The position numbers were made by a program, and so were the translations under genes. Below, piece after piece: positions 45,801-56,952 of a DNA stretch of 64,000 nucleotides. Each line of letters begins with the position of its first letter. Within the stretch, counting starts at the first letter, position 1. This stretch comes from Toxonevra muliebris (taxonomy: Eukaryota > Arthropoda > Insecta > Diptera > Pallopteridae). A model generated the notes under the pieces. It searched no databases. It saw nothing but the letters and a program-made list of their open reading frames with translations, and was not told the origin of the DNA. The stretch spans positions 85,553,235-85,617,234 of the forward strand of contig OY829326.1 in assembly GCA_963691655.1 (NCBI GenBank), read 5' to 3'.

Positions 45801-46490
45801 CCACCTCGAATTGCCCTTGAAAAGTTATCCATTCGACATTTGAAATTTACTGTTGCACTTTGTTATAGGAGTAAAATATTTAAGATATACATTCATACAT
45901 ATATGTAATCTTATATGCATATGAAACACTTAGAATTATTCATTTGGTTATGTAGTAGGATGTCCAACTATTCGGTATTATCAATTAACCGGTTATCTAA
46001 TAATGCGATTATTCGAAAACTGGGTTCGGCCAAAAGTCGATTTTAAAAACTTCATACAGGGTAGAAAAAATAGTTTGCTTTACAAATACAAATATTGTAT
46101 GAATAACATGTATTACACTCCCCGCACAAGCCCATAACCTGTAAAATCTATAAGAACATGATGTCCCTTTTAGCAAAAAAAAAAAAACTTTTTCAATTTT
46201 GTGGCAATATATACTCTTGTTGCATGTTTTTTTTTTTTTTTTATTAGGAATCGTGTTAAAGGCAAGCCATGAATTCTAATTAAGCAGGTCAGTGTGTTTA
46301 CTTCTCAAAGATTTTTTATTGAATAGCTTTCATTTACACGTAAAAGTTGCAGCTCAAAAAAGCACATTAAAAAAAAAATAAAATTATTTTTTTCGCGTTT
46401 GAGTTAAAAAGTTATATATCCCCAAGTTTCCCCGCATTGATTTTGGGCACAATGAAAAGAATTCTAATTTTTCTTTAAGATTGTAAAATT
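45801..46490. other. AT-rich intron 3 sequence without recognised features
   Basis: Homopolymer A and T runs (about 46170-46240) are the only notable elements. Confidence 0.4.
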
Positions 46491-46496
46491 TTTTTT

Positions 46497-46850
46497 TGCG
46501 AAAAGTTGCGATTTTAAAAAATAAAAAATTCAAAGCAAGTACAGTAACATTATACGTTGGCTTATATTCATGGTATCCGATGACACCAATCATGCATAAA
46601 ATATTAATACATGATGCGATTGGTATTGAGAATGCTCTGCTACCTATAGGACAGCTTTCAGAAGAAGCAGCTGAAGCTAAAAACAAACATTTCCGAATAT
46701 ATCATCAAAATATATATAGAAAACAAATTTTCAAAAAAGAGAACGTATTTTAACTTTAAGATGTATTTGTATGATTCTCAGACTGTGAGAGCCCAATAGG
46801 TCATTTAGATGATTAATATATTCTTCATCAGCAAGCACGAGTTTGGTTAG
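46497..46850 (+). pseudogene. Fragment of a multicopy transposon-like protein (WYPMTP...LPIGQLSEEA)
   Basis: The frame contains GLYSWYPMTPIMHKILIHDA, IGIENALLPIGQLSEEAAEA and KNKHFRIYHQNIYRKQIF. After a stop, another frame continues DVFVFSDCESPIGHL. From memory this block (WYPM-P--HK-LIHG ... LPIG-LSEEA-EA-NK) belongs to the same abundant arthropod protein group as the FHQD fragments at 1825 and 52146. It is a short piece with no start or catalytic context. The function of the family is unknown to me. Confidence 0.55.
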
Positions 46851-47129
46851 AAATTTTTTAAAAATCCCCAGGAAAGTAAAATATCAGGTGGGTAGTATAT
46901 GGCCCAATAACCGTATAGGGTTAAAGATAGCAAAAAAAAAGCAAACAGACATGATTCGATACTATTTCCTTGACAAAATAATTTTGGCCGCCTAAATTGG
47001 TCAAATACCCCAATGTGCGCTGTCAAAGTTAAATGTAGGAACTTTTTCTACTTAAACAATTTTTAATATGTTTAATATAATTGTAAATACGACAAAAAAA
47101 AGTTCATTCGAAATTATCGCCTTTTACTT

Positions 47130-48005
47130 TTGTATAGGCCTTTAAACGGTCCGGCTATTTGGCTATAGATAGAAACACGGTTTCTATCGATATCGCTGAC
47201 GCTGCTTGCGTCAATGCTTTGAGGGTTTACAAATTTCGATAAGGTGTTTTGCCCTCTAATTCTAACCATACAAACAATAATCCAATGTATTCATATCTGG
47301 GTTTCCCGAGAGCCAATCTTTAGCTGGAATATTGCACCTTAGCCACTCTTGTGCTGTTTTAGCCTTGTGCGCAAGAGCAGAATCCTGCTGGAATATCCAT
47401 CTTTCTCCATTGCATAGAGTATTTGTTAAACCCTTTACTACATCCTCTAAAATATCGTGCTAGTACACTTTGGCTCCAGTTTTAAGCTGTTTTTTGTAGA
47501 AATGAAGAGATGATGGGACACCCTTGTGAGATACTCTCCACCAAACCATTACTGATGCAGGGTGATGATCCCGCTGAACCCTTTTAACAACACTTTTTGC
47601 TTCTTTTGATATTCTAGCATAAATTTTATCATTTTGTTTGTTGGAAACTTCCTCCGCATTGGAGGAAATGAAAATATTATTTTCATGACCATTGCCCGCG
47701 TGCCACTGCAAGAGTCGTTTGCATCTTTCAAACCTAATTTTTTCAACCGTGATGTTAACAAATGTCCAGTTGACCGACGGAAAGTTTCCATAATCAGATC
47801 ATCTCGCATAAGTCTAGACATGGATCTGGAGGAAATATCCAGCTCTCTGGACATTTTTTTCTATTTCCGAAGAGAATTTCTAAGAATTTGTTCTCGTACA
47901 GCTTTTACGGCAGCACTTGTGCGGGCAACGCGCGGACGACCACTTCTTGATCTGTCTTCTACATCGGAAGATTCTGAGAAACTATCAATAGCACGATAAT
48001 AAAGA
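47130..48005 (-). pseudogene. Mariner-family transposase, nearly full length but broken
   Basis: From 48000 leftward the frames read RAIDSFSESSDVEDRSRSGR and PRVARTSAAVKAVREQILRN (HTH region). At 47854 MSRELDISSRSMSRLMRDDL begins another block. At 47711 LQWHAGNGHENNIFIS precedes NKQNDKIYARISKEAK and HHPASVMVWWRVSHKG. Near 47380 WIFQQDSALAHKAKTAQEWL carries the second catalytic Asp, and DMNTLDYCLYG near 47280 the region of the third. The style fits maT-like mariners of insects. Frameshifts occur near 47850 and 47700 and stops near 47270, so it is inactive. It lies antisense in S1P intron 3. Confidence 0.8.
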
Positions 48006-49149
48006 TTAAAAAATTAAAATCAACTTGTCTTCCTTCTTCTAAAAATCTGGTATAAAAAATAGGATGTTATTATTTATGGTCTTTTTGAACCAGCTCAATC
48101 GAAGGGACCAAGTTGGAGGCATCATTTTTTGGTAACATTTCGTTTTTTGTCTTTTATTCGATTTAATTGAGAAACAATTTTTTGCCGCTGCACTGTTATG
48201 TGGAAAACTTAAAATTGGCCCAAAAAATTTTTCCAGTTTTGAAAAAACATATTTTTCTTTTAAAGCATTCTTTAAAAAAACTTCACTCTAAAATTCTCCC
48301 ATTTCCAAATCGAATAAATACATGTATAAATTCATTACTAATTTATTGATATTTATTAAATATGCAATATTAAATAATATATATTACGCGGTTTTTCTGC
48401 TATTGATTTAAATTTTTTTAGTTTAGTTTATTTAGACATTGCTATTTTCAATTCACAGTATTACAATTACAAACAGTAACACAAGGACAAGCAAGAACTT
48501 CTGGAAATAGAACACGAACTTTTGAATTTTGATAGTAGCCCAGCAACAAATAAAACAGAACTAGTCATAGTAACAAATATACAGACAGAAATGAAAATAA
48601 CCCAACAGAAATTATTTAGTTTGGAGGATTGAGGTTTGAGCGGAGTACGAATACTCCGATCGGGGTACCTTCGACAGCACTACACCCCACTCCATTGTAA
48701 TCAAACAAAAGCTGAAATCAAACTGATTTGTTTTTGATGCTTTATGATACAAACATGCTAAAAAATAAAACTAACGGTGCTATTCCTTTAAAGTTTTTAA
48801 TAAAGCAGGCGATCGAAATTTTGTAACAAAACTTATGGCAAGACTAAGTACATTAGACTGGCAGTAAAATTTTTTCCCAAAAAAAACTCAAATTTTTTTT
48901 GGATTTCATCAACTTTTCGGACACTAAGTCGAAAGTTTTAGACTTGAAGGTTCTTGTTACATGAATTTAACTTTCTAATAAATTCTAGAAGTCCTGAATA
49001 GCTTAATGAATAAAATAGCATGCAGCTAAGCGAGGTGACGAGAATTTCTGTTGAGAAAAAAAAAAACAATAAAATTTTTCTTTATCTTATTAGGAGGTAT
49101 GTAAATCAATAAAAAGTTTTAATTCAACTCTCGGTTTAATTCTTATTTA
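48006..49149. other. AT-rich intron 3 sequence without recognised features
   Basis: No gene or bounded repeat was found. A GC-richer clause at about 48640-48710 (GGAGTACGAATACTCCGATC) contains a short inverted word and may be an element end. Confidence 0.35.
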
Positions 49150-49330
49150 ATATTTAACAGCTTAGATCTAATGTGAGATGGAAATTGAGCTCTACACCAC
49201 TCATCAGTCTGCAATGAACAATGTTTGTCCTCTTCTTCGTAAGTTAATGCTCGATTGTAGTTAGTGATCAGCTTTACTGCTGTTTCAGCAGCATCGTTCA
49301 CTACAGATATATTCTGGCAGATTCAAATAG
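49150..49330 (-). pseudogene. Fragment of the multicopy transposon-like protein (VVNDAAE block)
   Basis: Leftward frames give ISVVNDAAETAVKLITNYNR and ALTYEEEDKHCSLQTDEWCR, then AQFPSHIRSK. The VVNDAAERG-ALI-DYN block is, from memory, another conserved part of the same arthropod protein group as the pieces at 1825, 46497 and 52146. A single short frame survives. Confidence 0.5.
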
Positions 49331-49892
49331 TTTTTTTTGTATCATTTTAAGTGGAAGGTTTGAATCCTAGAAACTTCTGTAGAAATATTAAGACGTTGGA
49401 AGAACTACTTTGTTTTGGGAGTTACAAAGTCACACAAATCTGATTTCGTCTGAATTTTTCTTTTACTTAGCAATTAGCTACTAAGTCTTTAAAGTATTTA
49501 AAATTAAGTTTTTCTGAACGTCTTCTGCAAAATTGCTTCAGCGTATTTTCTATTTTTGCATTGTGCAAAGTTTGTTTGCAAAGAAAACAAGCAGAGCTTT
49601 TGTTTGTGAATTATGTAATTTTGCTATTAATGAAAACTCTAAAACTGGAGCAGAGCTTTTTTTCTGATTTTCATCATTTTTAATATTTCCTTATTCTTAT
49701 TTGATATTTCAAACTGACAGTACGCTTCAGCGCGCTGTACTTTACTTTAGTAGGGTAATGCGTACGTGTGCATTGCCGTGGCTTGGACAACGTTTTCTCA
49801 ATGATTTTCATGAATTTTTTTGTAGTATAAAGAATGAATATAATTTATTGAAACTTTGAGATATTTTATACATATATTTAAGTACATAACGT
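49331..49892. other. AT-rich intron 3 sequence without recognised features
   Basis: No coding, RNA or bounded repeat signal was found. Confidence 0.4.
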
Positions 49893-51364
49893 AAAGTGCC
49901 CTATCTTCGGACACTTCCTAAGTCCCAACACTTTAAATTTTAACATATATCTTTTTGGCAATGTACATAAGAATCCTGCGACTTTTTCCAGTGTGTAGCG
50001 GCATTTCTGGTATTTAAATCGCCATTAACGCATAAAGGCTTCATTTTATGTGCTTAGCTTGTGAAAACAATTTGTGGCGCAAAGTCATATTTGACGATTT
50101 TTTTAAGGTAAAATCCTTAAATTTGTGTTTTTAGTTTTTTAGTTTTATGAAAGAAACAGGAATTTTTATGGTAAATATTTTACTTTTTTCTAGAGTATTA
50201 ATTTATTAGCCATATCAAAATGCATAACCTAATTAACATTTATGTTTTGTTTTTATTTGAAATAAGAAATTATCATTGTCCTAAGTTCGGACACTGTTTT
50301 ATTATGTATATTTATATGTAAAGTGGTCGCTGGTTAGTGTGCTGGACTCCTAAGTATTTGCCTACGTCTTTCACTATTTCAACGAGCAAATCAACCAAAA
50401 TTATTCAGAAATATGTTCATGTAATATGAAAAGAAGTTATTTTTGATATCTACCTGATTAAAAAAATACTTTCGATAGTTTCACGTATTTATAAACCCAA
50501 TATCAGTAATAATAATTTCAAACCGCTTTAAAGCAGTTGTGATATGAAAGTTTTGATCTGCATTCTCATAACTCCAAAAAAAAGAAGGATTGGATTGCCG
50601 TGACTCCAAGAGAAACTTTGTTAAATGCATAACCAATCGGTGACTCCAAATATGAATTCAAATATGTTGTTCAATAAGTGCGATCGCAAATAAATTGTTC
50701 GCTATTTTTTATTTTGGAAACCCAAAAAGATCAAGCGAAAAAGATAGAGGATGATAGTTTCTAGAACTTTTCCAAAACCGATTAAATTTTTTTATGTGCA
50801 TTCTTGTAATTTATATATTAGATAGATACCTATTTGAGAGTTTTTGATACGGGGAACCTGAATCTCATGGTTTATTTTTTTGAAAAATTGATTATAGAGG
50901 ACGATGGAAAAACTTAAAAAATGTTCATTCAAATTTTTAATTTATGAGTGGCTTTTCTTTTTTAAATAATTGTTATTTTTTTTTAAATGGATTCACATTA
51001 TTTTCTAACTTTTTATGAATAAATGGATTTTCTTTTTTAAATAATTATCATTTTTTTATATTATAACTCAATAGTCTAATTAAAAATATAATTAAATAAT
51101 TCGTTTTATTTGAAAGATAGCAAACTATATAAGCAAGTTTAAAACAAAAATATTTAAATATTGTGCATTATTTGGTTACAGAAATATTACTTTATAATTG
51201 TTCTTTTAATGTCTGTCAAAAAATCATTGATTATAGTAAAATTTTTAATTAAAAAGTGTAATTTTCTGTAAAAAAAAACATAGTGTCCGAACTTAGCCAA
51301 CTGAGTGTCCGGACTTAGGAAAAACTATTTTTGGTGTCCGGACTTAGGGCATTTGTAGCACTTT
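49893..51364. mobile_element. 1.5 kb element with repeated CCTAAGTYCGGACAC motifs at both ends
   Basis: The left end AAAGTGCCCTATCTTCGGAC is mirrored at the right by GTCCGGACTTAGGGCATTTG ... GCACTTT. The motif GTGTCCGRACTTAG appears three times at the right end (51284, 51306 and 51334). It appears inverted at about 49900, degenerate at 49917, and once in the middle (50280-50294). No transposase is recognisable and the target duplication is unclear. A tRNA-like clause (GTGGTCGCTGGTTAGTGTGC, about 50323) lies inside. Confidence 0.58.
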
Positions 51365-51639
51365 GCATGACACCACTTTTAAATTAATTTATAAATAATT
51401 CTATTGAAAAAATATTCAAAAATTAAGTTTATTTCTATGCATTTATATATTTTAGTTCTATTAGTGTTTTTATTTTTAAAATTTACTTTATCAGTAGCTT
51501 AGTTCTTAAAAAAAATAAAAGGTGCGGCCTTAGCTGCCCATTACTATAAAATTTTTGAAGAATTTCCTTGAAAAACACCGAAGATATTAGCGACCCCATA
51601 TTGCAGATCACAATCAGAGTCTGATTACACGGTGCAACA

Positions 51640-52145
51640 GTAAAAAGTACCTTGGAAGTGATACTATTTTTCTTGTAGGTCTTGTCGAGTAAAACAAGAG
51701 TCTGTATGTGAAATTTTCCAAACACCCCCAAAAACTTGATTTACCGTTAAAAAAATATAAAAACAATTTTAAGTACCTTTGCGCATTTATAAGCCTGTAA
51801 TTTAGTTGATTATCAACAGGTTTTCAGTTTCTTACCGGTTTTTGAAAAAGAATCTTAGACTTTTCGAACGATATATATACTTTATTTTAGAAGATTTGAG
51901 GAATCTGTGAGTATTTGTCCAGCAAACACAATTTTTTCACTTTTTTTTGCCTTTTTTAAACTTTGGCGATGTTTGTATTTTATAAAGGAACTATACTACT
52001 TATGGATTAATTCTAAAAATACGTTTATTAAAGTAAAACGCAAGATTGGTTTTAAAAATCGGGTAGTAATTGACTGAGTTATTAAATATTTATGAAAACA
52101 AAATTTTTGCAAAAATACAATTTTTGGCCATTCAACTCAAAAATG
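51640..52145. repeat. Dispersed repeat, copy B (copy A at 23921-24510)
   Basis: It shares ACTATTTTTCTTGTAGGTCT, GAGTAAAACAAGAGTCTGTA and many further clauses with copy A in the same order and orientation. At its right edge it joins directly to a minus-strand protein fragment of the FHQE/IEKRF type, so it is probably the non-coding part of that family. Confidence 0.65.
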
Positions 52146-52275
52146 TGTGATTAAAAGCGCTTTTCAATTGTAGCCATTTCTTGGTGAAAATGTTCGGCTC
52201 GTTCACCGCTGAACTGGCCCAGGTTATCTGAGAAGAAGTCCAAATGCGAATGGAAGAAATTAATTTTAAAGGACA
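52146..52275 (-). pseudogene. Fragment of a multicopy transposon-like protein (FHQE...IEKRF)
   Basis: The leftward frame reads MSFKINFFHSHLDFFSDNLG, then QFSGERAEHFHQEMATIEKR, F and a stop. It is the same family block as at 1825-1950 (NLG-VSDE--ERFHQD). The stop immediately after the block coincides with the start of the non-coding repeat copy B. Confidence 0.58.
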
Positions 52276-52289
52276 TGTTCTAGCCCATT

Positions 52290-52460
52290 TTACCATTCAT
52301 CAGTAAAAACCACGCTCTTTCATTTGGCAGTAGCCCAGCTAAAGTACGCGGATGTAAATTCGATCCTTGCCTGTTCTTTCGAGAAATAAATGGCTTTTTC
52401 ACGCTTTGGTATGTTGCTAAGCCACCCTCCACAGCTCGTCGTTGGATAGACTTATGTGAA
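52290..52460 (-). pseudogene. Tc1-like transposase DNA-binding fragment
   Basis: The leftward frame reads ISHKSIQRRAVEGGLATYQS, VKKPFISRKNRQGSNL and LHPRTLAGLLPNERAWFLL. This resembles the second HTH of Tc1 transposases (SIQRRL-E-GL-----KKPFISKKNR--R). Downstream residues fit the lead into the first catalytic Asp, which is not recognisable. It abuts, but is not fused in frame with, the preceding protein fragment. Confidence 0.6.
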
Positions 52461-53000
52461 ATGTGAATGCAATTTATTTCGATGATATAAAAGGATCTTT
52501 TTTTTATAATCCAAAAGATGGCCTGATCCTCACGTAGCTTCCTTTTCAGGGGTGTACAGCAACAACTTTGTGGTGAGGCACTTTAATCTACATATGGCCA
52601 AGGTTTTGGTCTGTCACATTACATTTGCACGAATATTTTATCGAAAATGTCGGTGGAAAAAAAGAAATCTATTATTAATTCACAATTGCACATTATCAAA
52701 GCTTCAACGACCTACATTTCGTAAATGTAAAGTTTGTTTTCATCTCTTATGGTTTTCCAGTTATTGGCGTTTTATTGCGTCTGTCACGTTACACAATTTT
52801 CGCAGTGGATTCAGAGGCTTATCAAAGTATTTTGAAAAATTTGCTCCACAACTCGAAACAGAAGTAAACTTCTGTAAGTTTAGAATATGTATTATCTTCG
52901 AAAAATCGAAGAAATTTTCATTGTATAAAAGTTTAAATATATTAGTCTTATTCACGATAAGGTACAAATGGTTTTGCATCATTGCAAATGCAAATTTAAG
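52461..53000. other. Intron 3 sequence without recognised features
   Basis: The 153-codon plus-strand frame at 52552-53013 has no known motif and overlaps a mariner relic antisense, so it is not annotated as a gene. Confidence 0.4.
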
Positions 53001-53205
53001 TTTTGAGTGCTGAAAAAGGCGATGTTGTGAGAGCTCGCATTGTCGTGGTGGAGAATGATTCATCTTTGACGGCTGGTTTTCCTTATTTCTCCGAACACTT
53101 CTGGCAAACAAATGGTGGTGTACCATTCAGAATTGACTGTTCAACTAATGGCACGGTGGTCTTATGACCAGTTTTTCCGAAAAAACAGGTGACCTCGATA
53201 TACTC
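53000..53205 (-). pseudogene. Mariner transposase fragment around the second catalytic Asp
   Basis: Leftward frames give TCFFGKTGHKTTVPLVEQ, then NSEWYTTICLPEVFGEIRKT and, after a stop, IILHHDNASSH followed by FFSTQNL. LHHDNASSH is the conserved catalytic Asp block of mauritiana/irritans-type mariners, and this copy is a third, separate mariner lineage in the window. Only about 65 codons remain. Confidence 0.75.
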
Positions 53206-53915
53206 GGATACTCGATACTTTTAGAAAACATTTATTTACATAACTGAAATATTGCAATACAAAAATTTAATATTACAATGAGTCGTATTGCAATATTTTA
53301 CAGCAATTATATTTCAAAATGATATTGCCACATTTTCATATCATAATATTCATGCTGCAGAATTATTAAAACTCATATTGCAATATTCCAATGTATGAAA
53401 ATAGGCTGCAATAGTTCAGTGTTGAACCTCTAGAAAATATTGTTACCCAAGTATGTAGAATATACCTAATTTATATTGAAACCCTTTCATGAAAATAAAA
53501 TATTGTTAACAAGCTAATATCTGTTGATTAGTTTTCTTACTATTATAAATTTTGTAGTGATTTTTTTTTAAAGATAATAAATATCATATAAGTTAACGTT
53601 ACTCAAAAAAAAATTTGTTTTTTTCTTTAGGCACTTTATACTTATTTTCTATTCATTTCGCATGTTTTAAGTAGAAATACTCAATGACATATAAAAACTT
53701 ACTCATCGAATAAAAAAAATAAAGTTACGTGCAAGTATATGCTTTAACCTATCAAAAATGGGTTTTTCGGCCCTAAGTCCAGATTTTGAGGGTCAATTCA
53801 AAATTCTGAGTATGCAGGTTTTTTCTGCTTGACTAAACCTACGATATGTGCAAATCTTAAAAAAGTATATTCAAATTTTTTTTTGTCCACTGTGTAGAAC
53901 ATAACATTTTGGGAG
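53206..53915. other. AT-rich intron 3 sequence without recognised features
   Basis: A clause with TACTCGGATACTCGATACTT near 53199-53218 resembles the subterminal words of the hAT-like element at 20838 and may be a relic of one. Nothing else was identified. Confidence 0.35.
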
Positions 53916-53976
53916 TAGGTTAGGTTGGAGTGGCTGTCGAGAGACACACTTAGGCCACTTTAACGCCGATTCCGAA
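53916..53976 (-). mobile_element. SINE/LINE tail fragment, minus strand
   Basis: Read leftward it gives TTCGGAATCGGCGTTAAA joined directly to GTGGCCTAAGTGTGTCTC and ending CCACTCCAACCTAACCTA. Compared with the intact SINE at 59375, about 40 bp including TGGTATCACAATGG is deleted. It is a decayed member of the same family in opposite orientation. Confidence 0.75.
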
Positions 53977-54439
53977 ATTTGTTGAAATGAATCTTATATT
54001 ATTTGGAAATAATAATAACTTTTCAGATTTTTTCCGATCCTTGGAAAAAATGCATTTTAAAAAATCGTCTAAACCGTAATTTTTCATGTTTTAGTACTAA
54101 CACACGTCGACTGGCATTTTGTATCTTTTGCAAAATTTCATGTTATTATTGTTATTTTGTTCGATTGAAATCGCTTGGTACATACTAGAAAAACTGGACG
54201 AGAAGATACTAATATAGATCTTATGCGGTATCTACCTTTTTCGTCGGATCCTATGCTTTTGTCTAAAAAGCAAAAATTTTTTTTTTTTTTTAATATTACA
54301 TAAAGCAATCTGTCTCGTAGTCATTTAACAATAGATTTAAAAATAAAAGTTTTAAGCATGCATGGTGAGTATCCAGTGATACATTATTTTACATTATTTA
54401 CATTACATATTTACATTAAACAATTCTCACTTAAAAGTT
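53977..54439. other. AT-rich intron 3 sequence without recognised features
   Basis: Nothing assignable was seen between the SINE tail and the 3' end of the Jockey element. Confidence 0.4.
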
Positions 54440-55310
54440 TAGACTATGAGATCTTGAGGGGTTTTTCATTTTAGTCTGGAGAAAGTCCACTGAGAATTCA
54501 TTAACTTAGATGCTAATTTATTGGGATGGTTCAAAATTCGTTTTTGGTATAAGTTAGTTTTAGCTTTAATTTCATCTTTGATGAAAGGAACTTGTAAATA
54601 CTCTTGTAAAGCAGCAGTTTGTTTTCGCAGCTTAGTTGCGAATTGCGATTGAGTAGCCAGAAGATACTTCTCAGTTGAAGTCCTAGAGCTTTGCGCTTCG
54701 TAAATATGTGGGTTTTCCATGTGAGACGTCTATCCAGATGCATTCCTAAGTATTTCGCTTCATTTGCTTGCGAGATTTGTAACACGTTTAATTGCACAGG
54801 AGGGCAAGTATCGCGCAGTGTTGTGAATGTTAGTTAGACCGACTTAGTTTCGTTCGTTTTAATTTTTCAGTTTTTAAGACATAAAGATATTTTATCTAAG
54901 CATTCTTGGAACTTGTGCGGCAATGACAGGATCACCATCAATTGACAAGGCAGCAGTGTCGTCTGCGAAGGTTCCAATAACAATTCCATCCTTTGTGGGT
55001 AGATCAGCAGTAAAAAGTAAATATAACATTGGGCCCATAACGCTGCCCTGAGGAACACCAGCTTTTATATCATAAAGCGTGGTAACGTCATTCCCCTGTT
55101 TCACGAAGAAATGTCAATTTTCAACATATGATTTTAGGAACATGTAGAAGTTTATTGGAAGGATTTTCTAACTTTATACAAAAGGCCCTCGTGCCACACT
55201 CGGTCAAAAGCCTGTGATATGTCCAGAAAAGCTGTAGTGCAGTATTTTTTTGATTCGAAGGCTGCGTTTATTTGTTCAACAAGCTTATGAATTTGTTCGA
55301 TTATTTCGTC
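54440..55310 (-). pseudogene. Jockey-type LINE ORF2: RT palm, thumb and C-terminus
   Basis: Leftward frames read TAAFLDISQAFDRVWHEGLL near 55240-55180 and AGVPQGSVMGPMLYLLFTAD near 55065-55010. TFADDTAALS follows near 54970, with an intact catalytic FADD. The thumb shows YLGMHLDRRLTWKTH near 54760. The C-terminal end is at 54720-54466 (NSQWTFSRLK) and lacks RNase H, as in the Jockey clade. Frameshifts near 55180, 54890 and 54720 make it non-functional. It belongs with the endonuclease and ORF1 at 55940-58494, but about 620 bp of unrelated sequence lies between. Confidence 0.83.
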
Positions 55311-55939
55311 CTGTCCTCCCCAATTAGAAAAAACTCTCCTATTTCATATTCTTGAATTTTTGAGTAGTATGCAAAATAAACGTAAATAAAACTAATTGTT
55401 TTCTGGTGCTATATTATCATTTCGTTTATGTCTGTCAAATATTTGTCGCTGGGTTACTGTCAAAATTTAAAAGTTGGCATTCCATTTCCTAAGGGTTTTG
55501 GTTGTCTTTGTGTTAATGTTTGTAATTTTTGACAATTGAAATCAATAGTAGAAAAACTGTGTAATAGTAATTGCCTATTTAATAAATATCTATAAATCCC
55601 TTGCTTACTGCCTCTGTTAATGCAGTAATGGTAGGTAAGGGAAAGTTAGAAAAAATTATGCATCCAACTGGGTTCTTTCGATTAAGCTGGCTAAAAAATA
55701 CCACAAATAACATCCTATGTTTTTATGTCCAGTTTAGTGAAGATGAAGAAATGTTAGTTTTAGTTTTTAATCTTTATTGTTTTTTTATTATTGTTTACTA
55801 ATATTAATAATTTATACTGCACCGTTTATTTCCAAAGAAGGAATATTTTGTTTTTATATGAACTTGTTTATTTTTCATAACTTTTATATGACTGAATTTG
55901 TAACAAAAACTTACTATACATTATTGGAACTGTTAGCAA
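55311..55939. other. Unrelated sequence interrupting the Jockey ORF2
   Basis: The N-terminal part of RT expected here is missing. The AT-rich text present has no recognised motif or element ends, so it is either an insertion with loss of Jockey sequence or a recombination junction between two truncated copies. Confidence 0.45.
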
Positions 55940-56952
55940 TTATCTAAGTAAAACTTTGCTGAAAACTTTTAAGACATTTTGAAAAATTCCTCCCTTGTCA
56001 AGCAAAATCCTTCGCTCGAAAGGAAAAATTCCTCCCCTTAAAATTTTCAAAACGACAGCACTGCCTGGGAATCGTGTTTTTTGCCATATTTTTCTCGCTA
56101 ACCTTTTTTCTTTTATCTTATCCAGGATTGAAGCGGAATACTTTATTGTGCAGGATCTTTCAAGTATTGGGGTGGAAGCCCATGCGGATTGTTGAATGCA
56201 GTCATTGAAGTGTTCTATTGCTTCTGTAATGTCGTTGGATGTTTTTAATAGTAGTTTCAGATTTATCGTTGTGGCAACTAACTCACTGAAGAAAGGCCAA
56301 TTGGGTTTACAATTATGTAGGACGCATGACTTGATTACTTCCTTTGGCGTTTTGCTAAGTGTAATTATCACAGGGGAATGATCTGATAATAGGTCGAAAT
56401 TTGAGTTGCATTCGAAATTTGTAAGAGAAATACCTCTAGGCCAATACCTTGGTTCTCCAGTTGAGATGGTACTTAGATTTAAAGCTTGAATAGCAGTCAG
56501 AAGTTGCCGCCCTTTTGTAGTTATTAATCTATTAAGCTAGCCCCAAGCTGTGTGCTTCGCATTGTAGTCTCCACCACTTATAAATCTGTTGCCAAGTGTC
56601 TTAAAGAAAATTGCGTACTCTTCCTTTGGCGGGCTGTATACAGCAGATATTGTAATTGGTCCTGTCCAATCTCATATTACAATATTTGTAGCTTGAATAT
56701 GTTGCCTACGAAACGGTGTTGTTTTGTGATGTTTTATATTACATTTTATTAGTATTGCACTTCCGCCGTATGCTTTTCCGTCGGTGTGCATTGTGTGGTA
56801 AAAGCTATAATTGCTGATTTTAAAATGGCTGGTGTGAATGAAGTGTGTTTCGGGATATCAGATGTATGTCGACTTCATTTATGTTTAGGAATGATTTTAC
56901 CTCAAGAATATGGTGTGACAGCCCGTTTGCGTTCCAGATGACTATTTTTAAT
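55940..56952 (-). pseudogene. Jockey-type LINE ORF2: endonuclease and linker
   Basis: From 56952 leftward, frames read VIWNANGLSHHILEVKSFLN (the start of the endonuclease with its NANG motif), THFIHTSHFKISNY, YHTMHTDGKAYGGSAILIK and SGGDYNAKHTAWG. The last is the GGDYNAKH active-site block of Jockey endonucleases. The linker at 56371-55940 (ILDKIKEKRLARKIWQKTRF) leads towards RT. Stops and frameshifts are scattered through it. It follows ORF1 directly, as in intact Jockey elements. Confidence 0.8.

Noticed and set aside
52552..53013. 153-codon open frame on the plus strand
   Set aside because: It has no motif and its right end overlaps a recognisable antisense mariner transposase fragment.
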